Source: an uncultured Gemmatimonadota bacterium
GTDB taxonomy: Bacteria; Gemmatimonadota; Gemmatimonadetes; Gemmatimonadales; Gemmatimonadaceae
DNA length: 64,000 nt
NCBI GenBank assembly: GCA_903882745.1
Contig: CAIRYG010000011.1
Location: 186,001-250,000, forward strand
Reading direction: 5' to 3'
Notes under the pieces: model-generated
The model's database searches: none
Seen by the model: the letters and a program-made list of their open reading frames with translations, nothing else
Told to the model about the DNA's origin: nothing
Position numbers and translations under genes: made by a program
Shown: positions 16,812 to 25,402 of the stretch, one piece after another
Numbering within the stretch: position 1 is the first letter of the stretch
How the letters are laid out: each line of letters opens with the position of its first letter

Positions 16812-18689
16812 ATGTCACGACTCACCCGCCTGTTCCTGCTGACGACGATGGTGGCGTTCCCACTCGGCGCACAGAAAGCGAAGAAACAATTCCCACGAGA
16901 GACCGCGCCACCCGATCCAAGCCCTCCGATCGCGGTGGCGCCGGCGAGTTCGTCGGCGAAAAAGGACACGGTGACCGCTCGCAAAGCAGCGGACGGGTCC
17001 TATGTACTCGATTTCCAGGACCAGGAACTCCGCGTGGTGTTGTCGGCGTTGGCTGAGGCTGGCGGATTGAATGTGTCGTTGAGCAACCTGCCGAGCCGAA
17101 AGGTCACACTTCGGATGGGACAGACGTCGTCGAAGGAGGCGTTGCTCAACGTCATGCGTGGTGTGGCGGCCGCCAACGATCTCAAGGTCACGGAGTCGCC
17201 GTCGCTGATTCGGATTGAAGGGCCAGCCCCTGCGGTGACGCAGACACCCATGCAGGCCCTTCAGCAGCAACAGCAACAGGCGCAGCTCAAGTTGTACACC
17301 TATCGCCTCAAGCACGCGAGCGCCGTGCAGTTGGCGCCGGTGTTGACGAGCTTGCTCACCGGCGCTGGGACGTCGACCGCCGGTCGTGGCGGCGCGGCGA
17401 ACACGGGCTTGGGCGCGATCTTCGGAATCGGCGGGGGCGGGGCCGCAGGCGGCGGACTCGGAGCACTTGGCGGCGCCGCCGGAGGCGTGCAGGGTGGACG
17501 CGGCGGTGGTGGCGCTGGTGGCGGCCGTGGCGGTGGGGGCGGCGGTGTTGGTGGTGGCGCTGCCGGCGGTGCTGCGGGGGGTGCTGCGCAGCAAGCGCTG
17601 CAAGCCTTCCAAAACCAATTCCTCGGCGGTGCCGCGCTGTCGAGCTCGGCCGCTGATATTCGCATTGTGGCCGAAGAGGTCACCAACTCGCTGCTTGTGC
17701 GCGCGACGAGCGACGACTGGATGCTCCTGCAATCGCTGCTTGGGACGGTCGACCTGCGCCCCTTGCAGGTGCTGATTGAAGTCACCATTGCGCAGGTGCA
17801 GCGGACGAAGGACCTGAACATCGGGTTGTCGGGGATCCAAACGAACAAGGTGAGTTCGACCGTCACCGACACGATGGCGCTGATTCCGGGCGCCGCGAGT
17901 GCCCGGGACTTTGTGCTGCAGCTGACCGGCGGCAAGGGCGCGATCAACTACAACGTGGCGATGAACGCGCTCTCGAGCCGCGGCGATGTGAAGGTGCTCT
18001 CGCTGCCCGTCATTATTGCGCAGAACAACAAGGAAGCGATCCTGAATGTCGGGTCGCAGCGTCCGTTCGTGCAGGTATCGCAGAGTGTCGCGAGCGACCC
18101 AACGGGGCGCGTGCAGACGGTGCAGTACATCAACGTGGGGACCACGCTCACGATTACGCCGACGATCAATCCTGACGGCTACGTGAACCTGGCCGTCAAG
18201 CAGACCGACAATGCGGCCACCAACGAAATCCAGTTTTCGGCTCCGGTGATCAGCACCCGTGAAGCCACCACACAGGTCTTCCTGCGCGACGGACAGACCA
18301 CGGTGATCGGCGGACTCGCGGACAACACGACGTCGAACTCGACCTCCGGACTTCCCTACCTCTCGCGGCTTCCGCTCATTGGCTGGATTTTCGGGAATCA
18401 GCAGAAGAGCACGATCGCCAGCGAACTCTTTTTGTTCCTGACCCCACACGTGGTGTCGAGCGACGAAGACATCGATCGTCTGCGAGAGTCCGTGCAAACG
18501 GGGAGCGAGCTACTCACGGATGTGCCGATCACGGGCCGGATTACCCCGAGCGCGAAGGCCGATTCAATGCCTGGCGCGCCGAACGGTCCCAAGCCGCCGA
18601 CCCCAACCAAGCCTGTTCCGGTGATCAAGCCCGACACCGTGGCGCCGGGGAAGCGTCCCGGCACTCCGTCGACGCCGAGTACGCGCTAA
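16812..18689 (+). CDS. gspD: Type II secretion secretin GspD with Gly-rich insert
   Basis: 625 residues from the ATG at 16812, which starts a signal peptide (MSRLTRLFLLTTMVAFPLGAQ); an in-frame GTG at 16794 is less likely. Order: an STN/N0-like domain (YVLDFQDQELRVVLSALAEA), one secretin N domain (LYTYRLKHASAVQLAPVLTSLL) interrupted by about 75 residues of Gly/Ala/Arg-rich sequence and completed by IRIVAEEVTNSLLVRATSDDW, then the C-terminal secretin pore domain (VLIEVTIAQV ... FLRDGQTTVIGGL ... LFLFLTPHVV). It forms the outer-membrane channel. Fewer N domains are visible than in classical GspD. Confidence 0.92.
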   Translation: MSRLTRLFLLTTMVAFPLGAQKAKKQFPRETAPPDPSPPIAVAPASSSAKKDTVTARKAADGSYVLDFQDQELRVVLSALAEAGGLNVSLSNLPSRKVTLRMGQTSSKEALLNVMRGVAAANDLKVTESPSLIRIEGPAPAVTQTPMQALQQQQQQAQLKLYTYRLKHASAVQLAPVLTSLLTGAGTSTAGRGGAANTGLGAIFGIGGGGAAGGGLGALGGAAGGVQGGRGGGGAGGGRGGGGGGVGGGAAGGAAGGAAQQALQAFQNQFLGGAALSSSAADIRIVAEEVTNSLLVRATSDDWMLLQSLLGTVDLRPLQVLIEVTIAQVQRTKDLNIGLSGIQTNKVSSTVTDTMALIPGAASARDFVLQLTGGKGAINYNVAMNALSSRGDVKVLSLPVIIAQNNKEAILNVGSQRPFVQVSQSVASDPTGRVQTVQYINVGTTLTITPTINPDGYVNLAVKQTDNAATNEIQFSAPVISTREATTQVFLRDGQTTVIGGLADNTTSNSTSGLPYLSRLPLIGWIFGNQQKSTIASELFLFLTPHVVSSDEDIDRLRESVQTGSELLTDVPITGRITPSAKADSMPGAPNGPKPPTPTKPVPVIKPDTVAPGKRPGTPSTPSTR

Positions 18690-18691
18690 CG

Positions 18692-20245
18692 ATGGCCGAA
18701 CCCACGGTACGGGAGAGCGTACGGGAGAGCGTGCGGGAGAGCGTGCGGCCAGCCGCCGAGTTGCTCGACGTCGATCGGCTGACGACGATGCTGACCGCCG
18801 ATTGGCTCGAGCATGCCGGCGTCCTTCCGCTGCGTCTCGAGAGCGGGTCGCTTGAGGTCGGCGTGTGGCGCGACGACGTAGACGCGCTCGCGCTCGATGA
18901 CCTGCGGGTGATGTTCGGCGCTCCCGTGGTGCTCTGCCTGTACGCCGAGCAAGAGCTCCGCAGCGCTATCCGACGCATTTATGCGCAGGATGCCGTTACC
19001 GCCGAGGGGCTGATTGCAGGCCTCAGCGGAGAAGCGCGCACGTTGCGCGACGAAGAGATCCCGCTCGACGATCTCTTGCATCTTGCCAACGAAGCGCCGG
19101 TCGTGCGACTGGTGAACCTCTTGCTGATCGAGGCGCTCGACGCGCGGGCCTCCGACGTACACCTCGAGGGCTATCACGACGGCCTGCGCGTGCGCTATCG
19201 CGTGGACGGGGTTCTGCAGGACGCCCCGAGCCCGCCGCCGCACCTGACCGCCGCGATTATCAGTCGACTGAAGATTATGGCGGAACTCGACATCGCCGAA
19301 CGCCGCCTCCCGCAGGACGGTCGCATTCGGCTCCGCCTGCAGAACCGGCAGGTCGATGTCCGCGTGAGCACCGTGCCAACGCTGCGCGGCGAAAGCGTGG
19401 TCCTGCGACTCCTCGACAAGGAGCGCGGCCGCGTCACGCTCACCGAGCTGGGCATGGCCCCGGACACCTTCGAGGCGTTCAGTGAGGTGATCACGCGGCC
19501 CAACGGGATCGTGCTCTGCACGGGCCCAACGGGCTCGGGCAAGACCACGACGCTGTACGCGGCTGTCGAGCAGATTCGGACCGGCAAGGAGAAGATCCTC
19601 ACGGTCGAAGATCCCGTCGAGTATGAACTGCCGGGAGTGCCGCAGGTCCCGGTCAACGAGAAGATTGGCGTGACCTTTGCCGGCGCGCTCCGTGCCCTGC
19701 TCCGCCAGGATCCTGACGTGATCCTCGTGGGCGAAATCCGTGACCCCGAGACCGCACAGATCGCCACGCAGGCCGCGCTCACCGGCCACCTGGTGCTGAG
19801 CACGTTGCATACGAACGACGCCCCCAGTGCGCTCACCAGACTGCTCGACCTGCAGATTGCCGCGTACCTTGTGGCGAGCACCGTCGACGCGGTGCTCGCG
19901 CAACGCCTCGTGCGGCAAATCTGTCCGCAGTGCAAGACGGAGACGAAACCCACCGACAACGAAGCCCGGCGGATGGATGTCGTCGGACTGGGGCTGACCC
20001 GCGTCTGGAAGGGCGCAGGATGCGAGGAATGCCGCTTCACGGGCTACCGCGGGCGGACCGGCGTGCACGAGTTGCTCGTGATGGACAACGAGCTCCGTAT
20101 CGAAGTCCAAAAGCGTCGCGGATCCGAAGAACTCCGCGCCATGGCGATTGCCAAGGGGATGCGAACCCTACAGGACGACGGACTCCGAAAAGTCCGCGAG
20201 GGAACGACCACCTTGGAAGAAGTCATTAGGGTGGCGCGGGCCTAG
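18692..20245 (+). CDS. gspE: Type II secretion ATPase GspE
   Basis: 517 residues: a GspE N-terminal domain (about 15-110), an N2 domain, then the RecA-like ATPase with Walker A GPTGSGKTTTLYA (about 275-287), Asp box, Walker B LVGEIRDPETAQIATQAALT and the His box STLHTND. A C-terminal tetracysteine zinc motif (CPQC near 410, CEEC near 443) marks GspE/PilB enzymes. It powers pseudopilus assembly from the cytoplasm. The first residues hold three VRES repeats. It is the last gene of the operon, 2 bp after gspD. Confidence 0.94.
   Translation: MAEPTVRESVRESVRESVRPAAELLDVDRLTTMLTADWLEHAGVLPLRLESGSLEVGVWRDDVDALALDDLRVMFGAPVVLCLYAEQELRSAIRRIYAQDAVTAEGLIAGLSGEARTLRDEEIPLDDLLHLANEAPVVRLVNLLLIEALDARASDVHLEGYHDGLRVRYRVDGVLQDAPSPPPHLTAAIISRLKIMAELDIAERRLPQDGRIRLRLQNRQVDVRVSTVPTLRGESVVLRLLDKERGRVTLTELGMAPDTFEAFSEVITRPNGIVLCTGPTGSGKTTTLYAAVEQIRTGKEKILTVEDPVEYELPGVPQVPVNEKIGVTFAGALRALLRQDPDVILVGEIRDPETAQIATQAALTGHLVLSTLHTNDAPSALTRLLDLQIAAYLVASTVDAVLAQRLVRQICPQCKTETKPTDNEARRMDVVGLGLTRVWKGAGCEECRFTGYRGRTGVHELLVMDNELRIEVQKRRGSEELRAMAIAKGMRTLQDDGLRKVREGTTTLEEVIRVARA
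18707..18754 (+). repeat. 12-bp tandem repeat at the gspE 5' end
   Basis: GTACGGGAGAGC occurs twice, then GTGCGGGAGAGC and a diverged fourth unit. It encodes VRES repeats just after the start codon. Confidence 0.88.
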
Positions 20246-20266
20246 CTCCTGCGGCGAGATTTCAGC

Positions 20267-22390
20267 ATGGCCAAAACTGCTCGCCGCGCCCCGTCTGTCC
20301 CCGCTGCCCCGTCCGACGCGCCCCAGCGCCCGACGGGGTTCGACTGGCGCCGTATCGCATATCACGCGCTCTGCTCGCGCGCCCTCGACGACATCGAAGA
20401 AGGCACCAATAAGAACCGCAACTCGGTGCCCAAGGAACATGTCGTCCTCTATCAGTTCTCCTCGCGCGGCCACGATGTGGCGCAGTGCATCCTGGGCTCG
20501 CTGCTCACCGGCAAACACGACGGCGTCGGCGCGTACTATCGCTCGCGCCCGGTGCTCCTCTCGCTGGGCCTGACACTCGAAGACGGCTTCGCGAGCCCCC
20601 TTGGGCGTCGCGGCGGCTTCAGCGATGGGCGCGACATCGGCGTGGTCTGCAACCTGCCCAACCGCGATGGCGCCGTGGTCCTCCCCATGAGCGGCGACGT
20701 GGGCTCGCAGTACACCCCGACGGCCGGTTGGGCGCAGTCGGTGTGCTTCCATCGCGACACACTCGGCGACGCGAGCTACTCAGGTTCCATTGCCGTCGCG
20801 TTGGGCGGCGACGGATCGGTTGCGACCAGCGGGTTCTGGTCGGCCCTGACCATGGCAACAACGCTCAAGCTGCCCATGCTGTTCTACATCGAGGACAACG
20901 ACCTCGGCATCAGCGTCCGCGGCGACATGCAGACGCCGGGCGGGAACATCGCGCGGAATCTCGGGAATTTCAGCAACCTCTTCGTGCGAGACGGCGATGG
21001 ATGCGATCCGATTGAGTCCGCGACGTTGCTCGCCGAGGCCGTCGCACATGTACGCGGGGGCTCGGGGCCCGCGCTGGTGCGGCTCACGGTGCCGCGGCTG
21101 TCGAGTCACTCGGGACCAGACAATCAGAAGGGCTATCGCACCGACGCAGAAATCGCCGCCGACCAGGCACGCGATCCGCTTCCGCGCGTGCGTGCCCTGT
21201 TTCGTGAGAGCGAGTGGGCCGAGATCGAAGCCGATGTTGCGCGGGATGTTGCCGCAGCACTCGACGCAGCGCGCGCGCGCCCTGCCCCTGAGGCCGCCAA
21301 CATCCGCCGCTTCCTGTACGCCGAGACGCCGCAGGCCGGTGATCCAGTCGCGCTGGGTGGGCTGTCCGCGGCCGAGCTGACCGCGCTTGGCGGAACCGAT
21401 GTTCCTGCCGCTGAGGGCGACATGGTGCGCTTCGCCGAGTCGGTGCGTCGCACGTTGCGGAGCGAGCTTGCCGCGAATCCGAAGGTCGTGGTTTTCGGCG
21501 AGGATGTCGGCGTGAAAGGCGGCGTGCATCTCGTGACCGAGGGATTGCAAAAGCAGTTTGGTGCCCAGCGTGTCTTTGACACCAGCCTCAGTGAAGAAGG
21601 GATCATTGGGCGCGCCGTGGCGATGGCGATCAGTGGGCTGATGCCCGTGGCCGAGATCCAGTTTCGGAAATACGCGGATCCCGCGACCGAACAGCTCAAC
21701 AACTGCGGCACCATGCGTTGGCGCACGGCGAATCAGTTCGCCGCGCCGATTGTGGTGCGGATGCCCGGTGGGTTCGGCAAGGATGTTGGCGATCCGTGGC
21801 ACTCGTTGAGTGCTGAAGTGGTGTGGGCGCATGCCATCGGATGGCAGGTCGCCATTCCGTCGAATGCGGCCGACGCCGGGGGACTGTTGCGTGCGGCGAT
21901 GCGCGGGAGCAATCCCACGATCTTCTTTGAGCACCGCTCGCTCCTGATGACCAGTGATGGCTCCTCGCGATATCCCGGCGACGACTACGTGCTGCCGTTC
22001 GGGCGTGCCGCGCGTCTCCGCGAGGGGAACCGCGTGACGCTCGTCACGTGGGGCGCGATGGTGCATCGCTGCCTCGAGGCCGCCGATCAGGTGGGAGGTG
22101 TGGACATGCTCGACCTCCGCACCATCGCGCCGTGGGACCGCACCGCCGTACTGGAGAGCGTCGCGCGCACCGGTCGTTGCCTGATCGTGCACGAGGATAC
22201 GCTCACCGCTGGCTTTGGATCGGAGATTGCTGCCGTGTTGGCGAAGGAAGCATTCTGGCATCTCGACGCGCCGGTCGACCGGCTGTGCGTGGAGGATGTG
22301 CCAATGCCGTATCACCCCGTGTTGCTCGACGCCGTGCTCCCATCGGCGGCAGTTGTGGCGCACCGATTGGAAGCACTGCTCGCCCAATAA
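20267..22390 (+). CDS. Fused alpha-beta E1 component of a 2-oxoacid dehydrogenase
   Basis: A single 707-residue chain. The first half is an E1-alpha domain with the thiamine diphosphate motif GGDGSVATSGFWSALTMATT...EDND (about 180-212). The second half, from about 385, is an E1-beta domain (VVVFGEDVGVKGGVHLVTEGL, then DTSLSEEGIIGRAVAMA). This is the E1 of branched-chain, pyruvate or acetoin-type dehydrogenases, which decarboxylates a 2-oxoacid and passes the acyl group to lipoyl-E2. The fused form is known in several phyla. No E2 or E3 gene is adjacent, so the substrate is not determined. Cytoplasmic. Confidence 0.88.
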   Translation: MAKTARRAPSVPAAPSDAPQRPTGFDWRRIAYHALCSRALDDIEEGTNKNRNSVPKEHVVLYQFSSRGHDVAQCILGSLLTGKHDGVGAYYRSRPVLLSLGLTLEDGFASPLGRRGGFSDGRDIGVVCNLPNRDGAVVLPMSGDVGSQYTPTAGWAQSVCFHRDTLGDASYSGSIAVALGGDGSVATSGFWSALTMATTLKLPMLFYIEDNDLGISVRGDMQTPGGNIARNLGNFSNLFVRDGDGCDPIESATLLAEAVAHVRGGSGPALVRLTVPRLSSHSGPDNQKGYRTDAEIAADQARDPLPRVRALFRESEWAEIEADVARDVAAALDAARARPAPEAANIRRFLYAETPQAGDPVALGGLSAAELTALGGTDVPAAEGDMVRFAESVRRTLRSELAANPKVVVFGEDVGVKGGVHLVTEGLQKQFGAQRVFDTSLSEEGIIGRAVAMAISGLMPVAEIQFRKYADPATEQLNNCGTMRWRTANQFAAPIVVRMPGGFGKDVGDPWHSLSAEVVWAHAIGWQVAIPSNAADAGGLLRAAMRGSNPTIFFEHRSLLMTSDGSSRYPGDDYVLPFGRAARLREGNRVTLVTWGAMVHRCLEAADQVGGVDMLDLRTIAPWDRTAVLESVARTGRCLIVHEDTLTAGFGSEIAAVLAKEAFWHLDAPVDRLCVEDVPMPYHPVLLDAVLPSAAVVAHRLEALLAQ

Positions 22391-22420
22391 GCTGACTCCC
22401 ACCGTTTTCTGGAGAACTGC

Positions 22421-23662
22421 ATGCGTCCGTCGCTTGTCCGGCTCACCTGCTCCCTCGCATTCAGCGCCTTAGCGGTACCGGCGCTGGCTCAGTCACCGGT
22501 GACCGAACCGGATACCGCCTTCACTGATTTCAAGACGATCGTCTCGCGGCTCGAGCTCGAGAAGTACAAGGCGACCGTGAAGGGACTCACGCGCTTTGGC
22601 GATCGCCGCGAAGGCACCGAGCGGAATCGCAAGGCGCTCGACTGGATCGAGGCGCAACTCAAGAGCTACGGCTGCACCAACACCGAGCGCGTCACGTATC
22701 AGTACGCACCGCCGGTTCGCGCCGCGCGTCCTGCGGCAGCGCCCGGCGCTGCACCCGTGACTCCGCCCGCTGCGCGCGCGGCGAGCACCAATGCGCAGGG
22801 CGGCGGCAAGCTCCGCGGCAATCGCGCACGCACGGGGGTGAACAGCGATTCGATGGCGCAGAAGGACCCCGTACTCCGCGCGCTCAACAGCGAGCCCAGC
22901 ACGCCGGGCGATCGTCAGGACGTGTATTGCACCAAGATCGGCACGACGCACCCAGACGAGATGTACATCGTCGGCGCGCACATGGATGGCCACGGCTGGG
23001 GCGAAGCGGCGAACGACGACGGCTCCGGCACGGCGCTGGTCATGGAGCTCGCGCGCGTCTTCAGCAGCCCGGATGTGAAGACCGACCGCTCCATTCGGTT
23101 CGTGCTCTGGAACAATGAAGAGACCGGACTCAACGGTGCCCGCGCCTACGTGGACCAGCGCCAGTCGCTGCAGGGGATCGAAAACCCGAAGGGCTCCGGC
23201 AAGTATCCCGAGCCCAAGTGGCTCGGCATGATCCAGCACGACATGATGATGTGGGACCATGGCATGCCCAACGCCGACGGGTCGATTCCTAAGGATCAGC
23301 GCCCAGAAGCCGACGTCAACATCGAGTTCCAGATGAAGAGCAAGGCGACGCTCGCCTCGCAGCAGTTGGCCTGGTTCCTCCATGGTTCCAACGAGAAGTA
23401 CGCCACCGATTACCCGGCGCAGGTCGGTCCGCACATGACCAACACGGACTCGGCGCCATTCCAGGACCTGATCCCGACGGTGTCGCTGCGCGAGAATGAG
23501 CGCGGCTCGCAGGTTGGGGCCGGCTGGGATCCGAACTGGCACCAGGTGAGCGACGTGTTCTCGACGTACAGCGACAAGGACTTCCGCCTCGGCCTGAACG
23601 CCGCGCAGACCACGCTCGGCGCTCTATTGCACTTGGCCAACGGGTCGCTCAAGAAGCCGTAA
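22421..23662 (+). CDS. Secreted M28-family zinc peptidase
   Basis: 413 residues with a signal peptide (MRPSLVRLTCSLAFSALAV ... ALAQ). The M28 zinc-site motifs are visible: AHMDGHGWGEAANDDGSGTALVMELARVF supplies His, bridging Asp and neighbours; NNEETGLNGARAYV supplies the catalytic Glu pair; and a late His is present near the TDSAPFQDL region. The family are aminopeptidases or carboxypeptidases with two zincs. A Pro/Ala/Gly-rich low-complexity insert lies at about residues 95-130. Likely periplasmic or a T2SS substrate. A strong hairpin follows. Confidence 0.85.
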   Translation: MRPSLVRLTCSLAFSALAVPALAQSPVTEPDTAFTDFKTIVSRLELEKYKATVKGLTRFGDRREGTERNRKALDWIEAQLKSYGCTNTERVTYQYAPPVRAARPAAAPGAAPVTPPAARAASTNAQGGGKLRGNRARTGVNSDSMAQKDPVLRALNSEPSTPGDRQDVYCTKIGTTHPDEMYIVGAHMDGHGWGEAANDDGSGTALVMELARVFSSPDVKTDRSIRFVLWNNEETGLNGARAYVDQRQSLQGIENPKGSGKYPEPKWLGMIQHDMMMWDHGMPNADGSIPKDQRPEADVNIEFQMKSKATLASQQLAWFLHGSNEKYATDYPAQVGPHMTNTDSAPFQDLIPTVSLRENERGSQVGAGWDPNWHQVSDVFSTYSDKDFRLGLNAAQTTLGALLHLANGSLKKP

Positions 23663-23678
23663 GGTTCGTAGGGATGTG

Positions 23679-23715
23679 ACAGGGGGCGGCACGCGAATCG
23701 CGTGCCGCCCCCTGT
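23679..23715 (+). terminator. Long hairpin after the M28 peptidase
   Basis: An 18-bp perfect inverted repeat, ACAGGGGGCGGCACGCGA and its complement, around a single A (about 16 bp when folded). There is no T tract, but the stability fits a terminator for this gene; it may also serve the converging pirin gene. Confidence 0.7.
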
Positions 23716-23725
23716 GCGTTCCGCC

Positions 23726-23773
23726 TGGTAGCATCGCCACCTCGTGGCATAGCCAGTTGGTGGCATCGCCACC
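23726..23773. repeat. Three tandem 16-bp repeats downstream of pirin
   Basis: TGGTAGCATCGCCACC (23726-23741), TCGTGGCATAGCCAGT (23742-23757) and TGGTGGCATCGCCACC (23758-23773). Units 1 and 3 differ by one base, and each can fold as GGTGGC/GCCACC. The array is non-coding, 7 bp from the pirin stop. Confidence 0.85.
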
Positions 23774-23780
23774 AGCAGCC

Positions 23781-24674
23781 TCAGCGGATAAACGAGCCGT
23801 TCCGAAGCTCCGTGATCGCCTGCTGGAGCTCCTGCTTGGTGTTCATGACAATCGGTCCATACCAGGCCACCGGTTCTTCGATGGGCTTCCCGCTCACGAG
23901 CAAGAAGCGAATACCGTGTTCGCCAGCGGTGACCGTCACTTCGTCCCCACGTCCAAACTGCACAAGGTTCCGGTTCCCGACCGCCTGGCGCACGACAACG
24001 TCGTCCTCAACCTCCTCCAGCACGCCGTAGGGCTGCGAGGCATCGCGGAACGAGCCGCCCCCCTCAAAGACGTAGGCGAAGGCGCTCCGGCGCGTGTCCA
24101 TTGGGAGGGTGCGGCGCTTGCCCGGGGGCACCCAGACATCGAGGTACTGCGGGTCGGCTGAGATGCCGTCCACGGGGCCCCGCTGCCCCCAAAACTCCCC
24201 GCAGACAACGCGGACCACGGTGCCGTCATCCTCGTGGATCTCCGGAATCGCGGCGCTCGGGACATCCTGATACCGCGGAGCACTCATCTTGAGCTGGCTG
24301 GGCAGATTAGCCCAGAGCTGGAACCCATGCATTCGCCCCATGGGATCGCCTTGGGGCATCTCGTGGTGGAGGATCCCCCGCCCCGAGGTCATCCACTGCA
24401 CGTCCCCGGCGCCCAGCTGCCCCTGATTGCCCAGGGAATCGGCATGATCGACCGTGCCCGCAAGGACATAGGTGATCGTTTCGATCCCCCGGTGCGGGTG
24501 CCACGGGAAGCCCGCGCTGTAGTCCGACGGGTGGTCGCCGCGGAAATCGTCGAACAGGAGGAATGGGTCGTACTCATTCTTCTCGCCGAAGCCAAAGGCG
24601 CGGTGGAGCCGGACCCCCGCCCCCTCCATGGTGGGCTGGGCGTCAATGACACGGCGGACGGGGCGGATGCTCAC
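23781..24674 (-). CDS. Pirin family protein
   Basis: 297 residues of bicupin pirin. The N-terminal cupin metal motif is present (GFPWHPHRGIETITYV with two His, later ILHHEMPQ with His and Glu), followed by the typical GFQLWANLPSQLKMSAPRYQ segment and a second, degenerate cupin. Bacterial pirins include quercetin 2,3-dioxygenases and redox-sensing regulators; the exact role is not decided by sequence. Cytoplasmic; single gene on the minus strand, head-to-head with the PycTM-like gene about 70 bp away. Confidence 0.88.
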   Translation of the reverse strand: MSIRPVRRVIDAQPTMEGAGVRLHRAFGFGEKNEYDPFLLFDDFRGDHPSDYSAGFPWHPHRGIETITYVLAGTVDHADSLGNQGQLGAGDVQWMTSGRGILHHEMPQGDPMGRMHGFQLWANLPSQLKMSAPRYQDVPSAAIPEIHEDDGTVVRVVCGEFWGQRGPVDGISADPQYLDVWVPPGKRRTLPMDTRRSAFAYVFEGGGSFRDASQPYGVLEEVEDDVVVRQAVGNRNLVQFGRGDEVTVTAGEHGIRFLLVSGKPIEEPVAWYGPIVMNTKQELQQAITELRNGSFIR

Positions 24675-24746
24675 AGGGACCTCTCGACGGATTGTCTCCC
24701 GAACAGTATCATAGGCAAAGCGCCCGAGGGAGGGGCGCGCGCATGA

Positions 24747-25397
24747 TTGTCCTATACACTTCCCGAACCTAAAGCTTCCGTGACCACTCCGTTGTCGTCC
24801 TTGGCTCCTGCCGTCGCGAAACCCGAGGTCCTAGCGCAGATCGACGCGGCAATCACCGGCGCGGTCAGCGCGGAAGAGAAGAAGGTGAAAAAAGACAAGG
24901 TCGAGAAATCCCGAAAGGGCGACTTGTTCAAAATTGTCCACGACTATCAGCGTCGTTCCATTGAGTTCGCCGACCGGAAAGCCACATTCATCGTGTTTGG
25001 CGCGAACGCCTTTGCCAGTTTTCTTGAAAAGACGCGCGGACTGAGCGCGATGCGATCGGCCCCGTGGTCGAGCTGGACGGTCGGCGGCGCGTGTGGTGAG
25101 CTCGCCATTGTGTTTCTCGCCGCGGGCGGCTTTACCTCGCTCTGGGTGATTGTGCCGCGCGTTGGTCGAAAGGTCCCCAAGGGGGCCATCTACTGGGAGG
25201 CCATCCGCCAGTATCCCAACGTCCAGGAGTGGACGACGGCCATGGAATCGATTACTGATGAAGAGACGAATCGAACCATGTTGGAGGGGATCTATGACCT
25301 CGCTGGCATCAACGTGGTGAAGTATCGGGCGCTTCAAACCGCAACATGGCTTGGAGGTATTGGAATGGGGTTTGCCTTGCTCAACATCGCGCTCTAG
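24747..25397 (+). CDS. PycTM-like (DUF5706-type) membrane protein
   Basis: 216 residues from TTG at 24747, which has a purine-rich GAGGGAGGGG about 20 bp upstream; GTG at 24780 is an alternative. A charged Lys/Glu region (about 30-60) leads to the motif DYQRRSIEFADRKATFIVFG, then hydrophobic segments near 85-100, 115-138 and 192-215. Between them are VPRVGRK, a Tyr/Trp segment and ...LAGINVVKYRALQTA. This spacing and the FADRKA / PR / KY elements resemble the Pycsar effector transmembrane family, which damages membranes on sensing cyclic pyrimidines. No cyclase or sensor lies nearby. It is 5 bp ahead of the DUF1800 gene. Family call by eye only. Confidence 0.6.
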   Translation: MSYTLPEPKASVTTPLSSLAPAVAKPEVLAQIDAAITGAVSAEEKKVKKDKVEKSRKGDLFKIVHDYQRRSIEFADRKATFIVFGANAFASFLEKTRGLSAMRSAPWSSWTVGGACGELAIVFLAAGGFTSLWVIVPRVGRKVPKGAIYWEAIRQYPNVQEWTTAMESITDEETNRTMLEGIYDLAGINVVKYRALQTATWLGGIGMGFALLNIAL

Positions 25398-25402
25398 TCC
25401 GC

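Noticed and set aside
16815-18497. Antisense frame (560 codons) across gspD
   Set aside because: Shadow of the secretin; the plus strand carries unmistakable secretin motifs and fits the operon.
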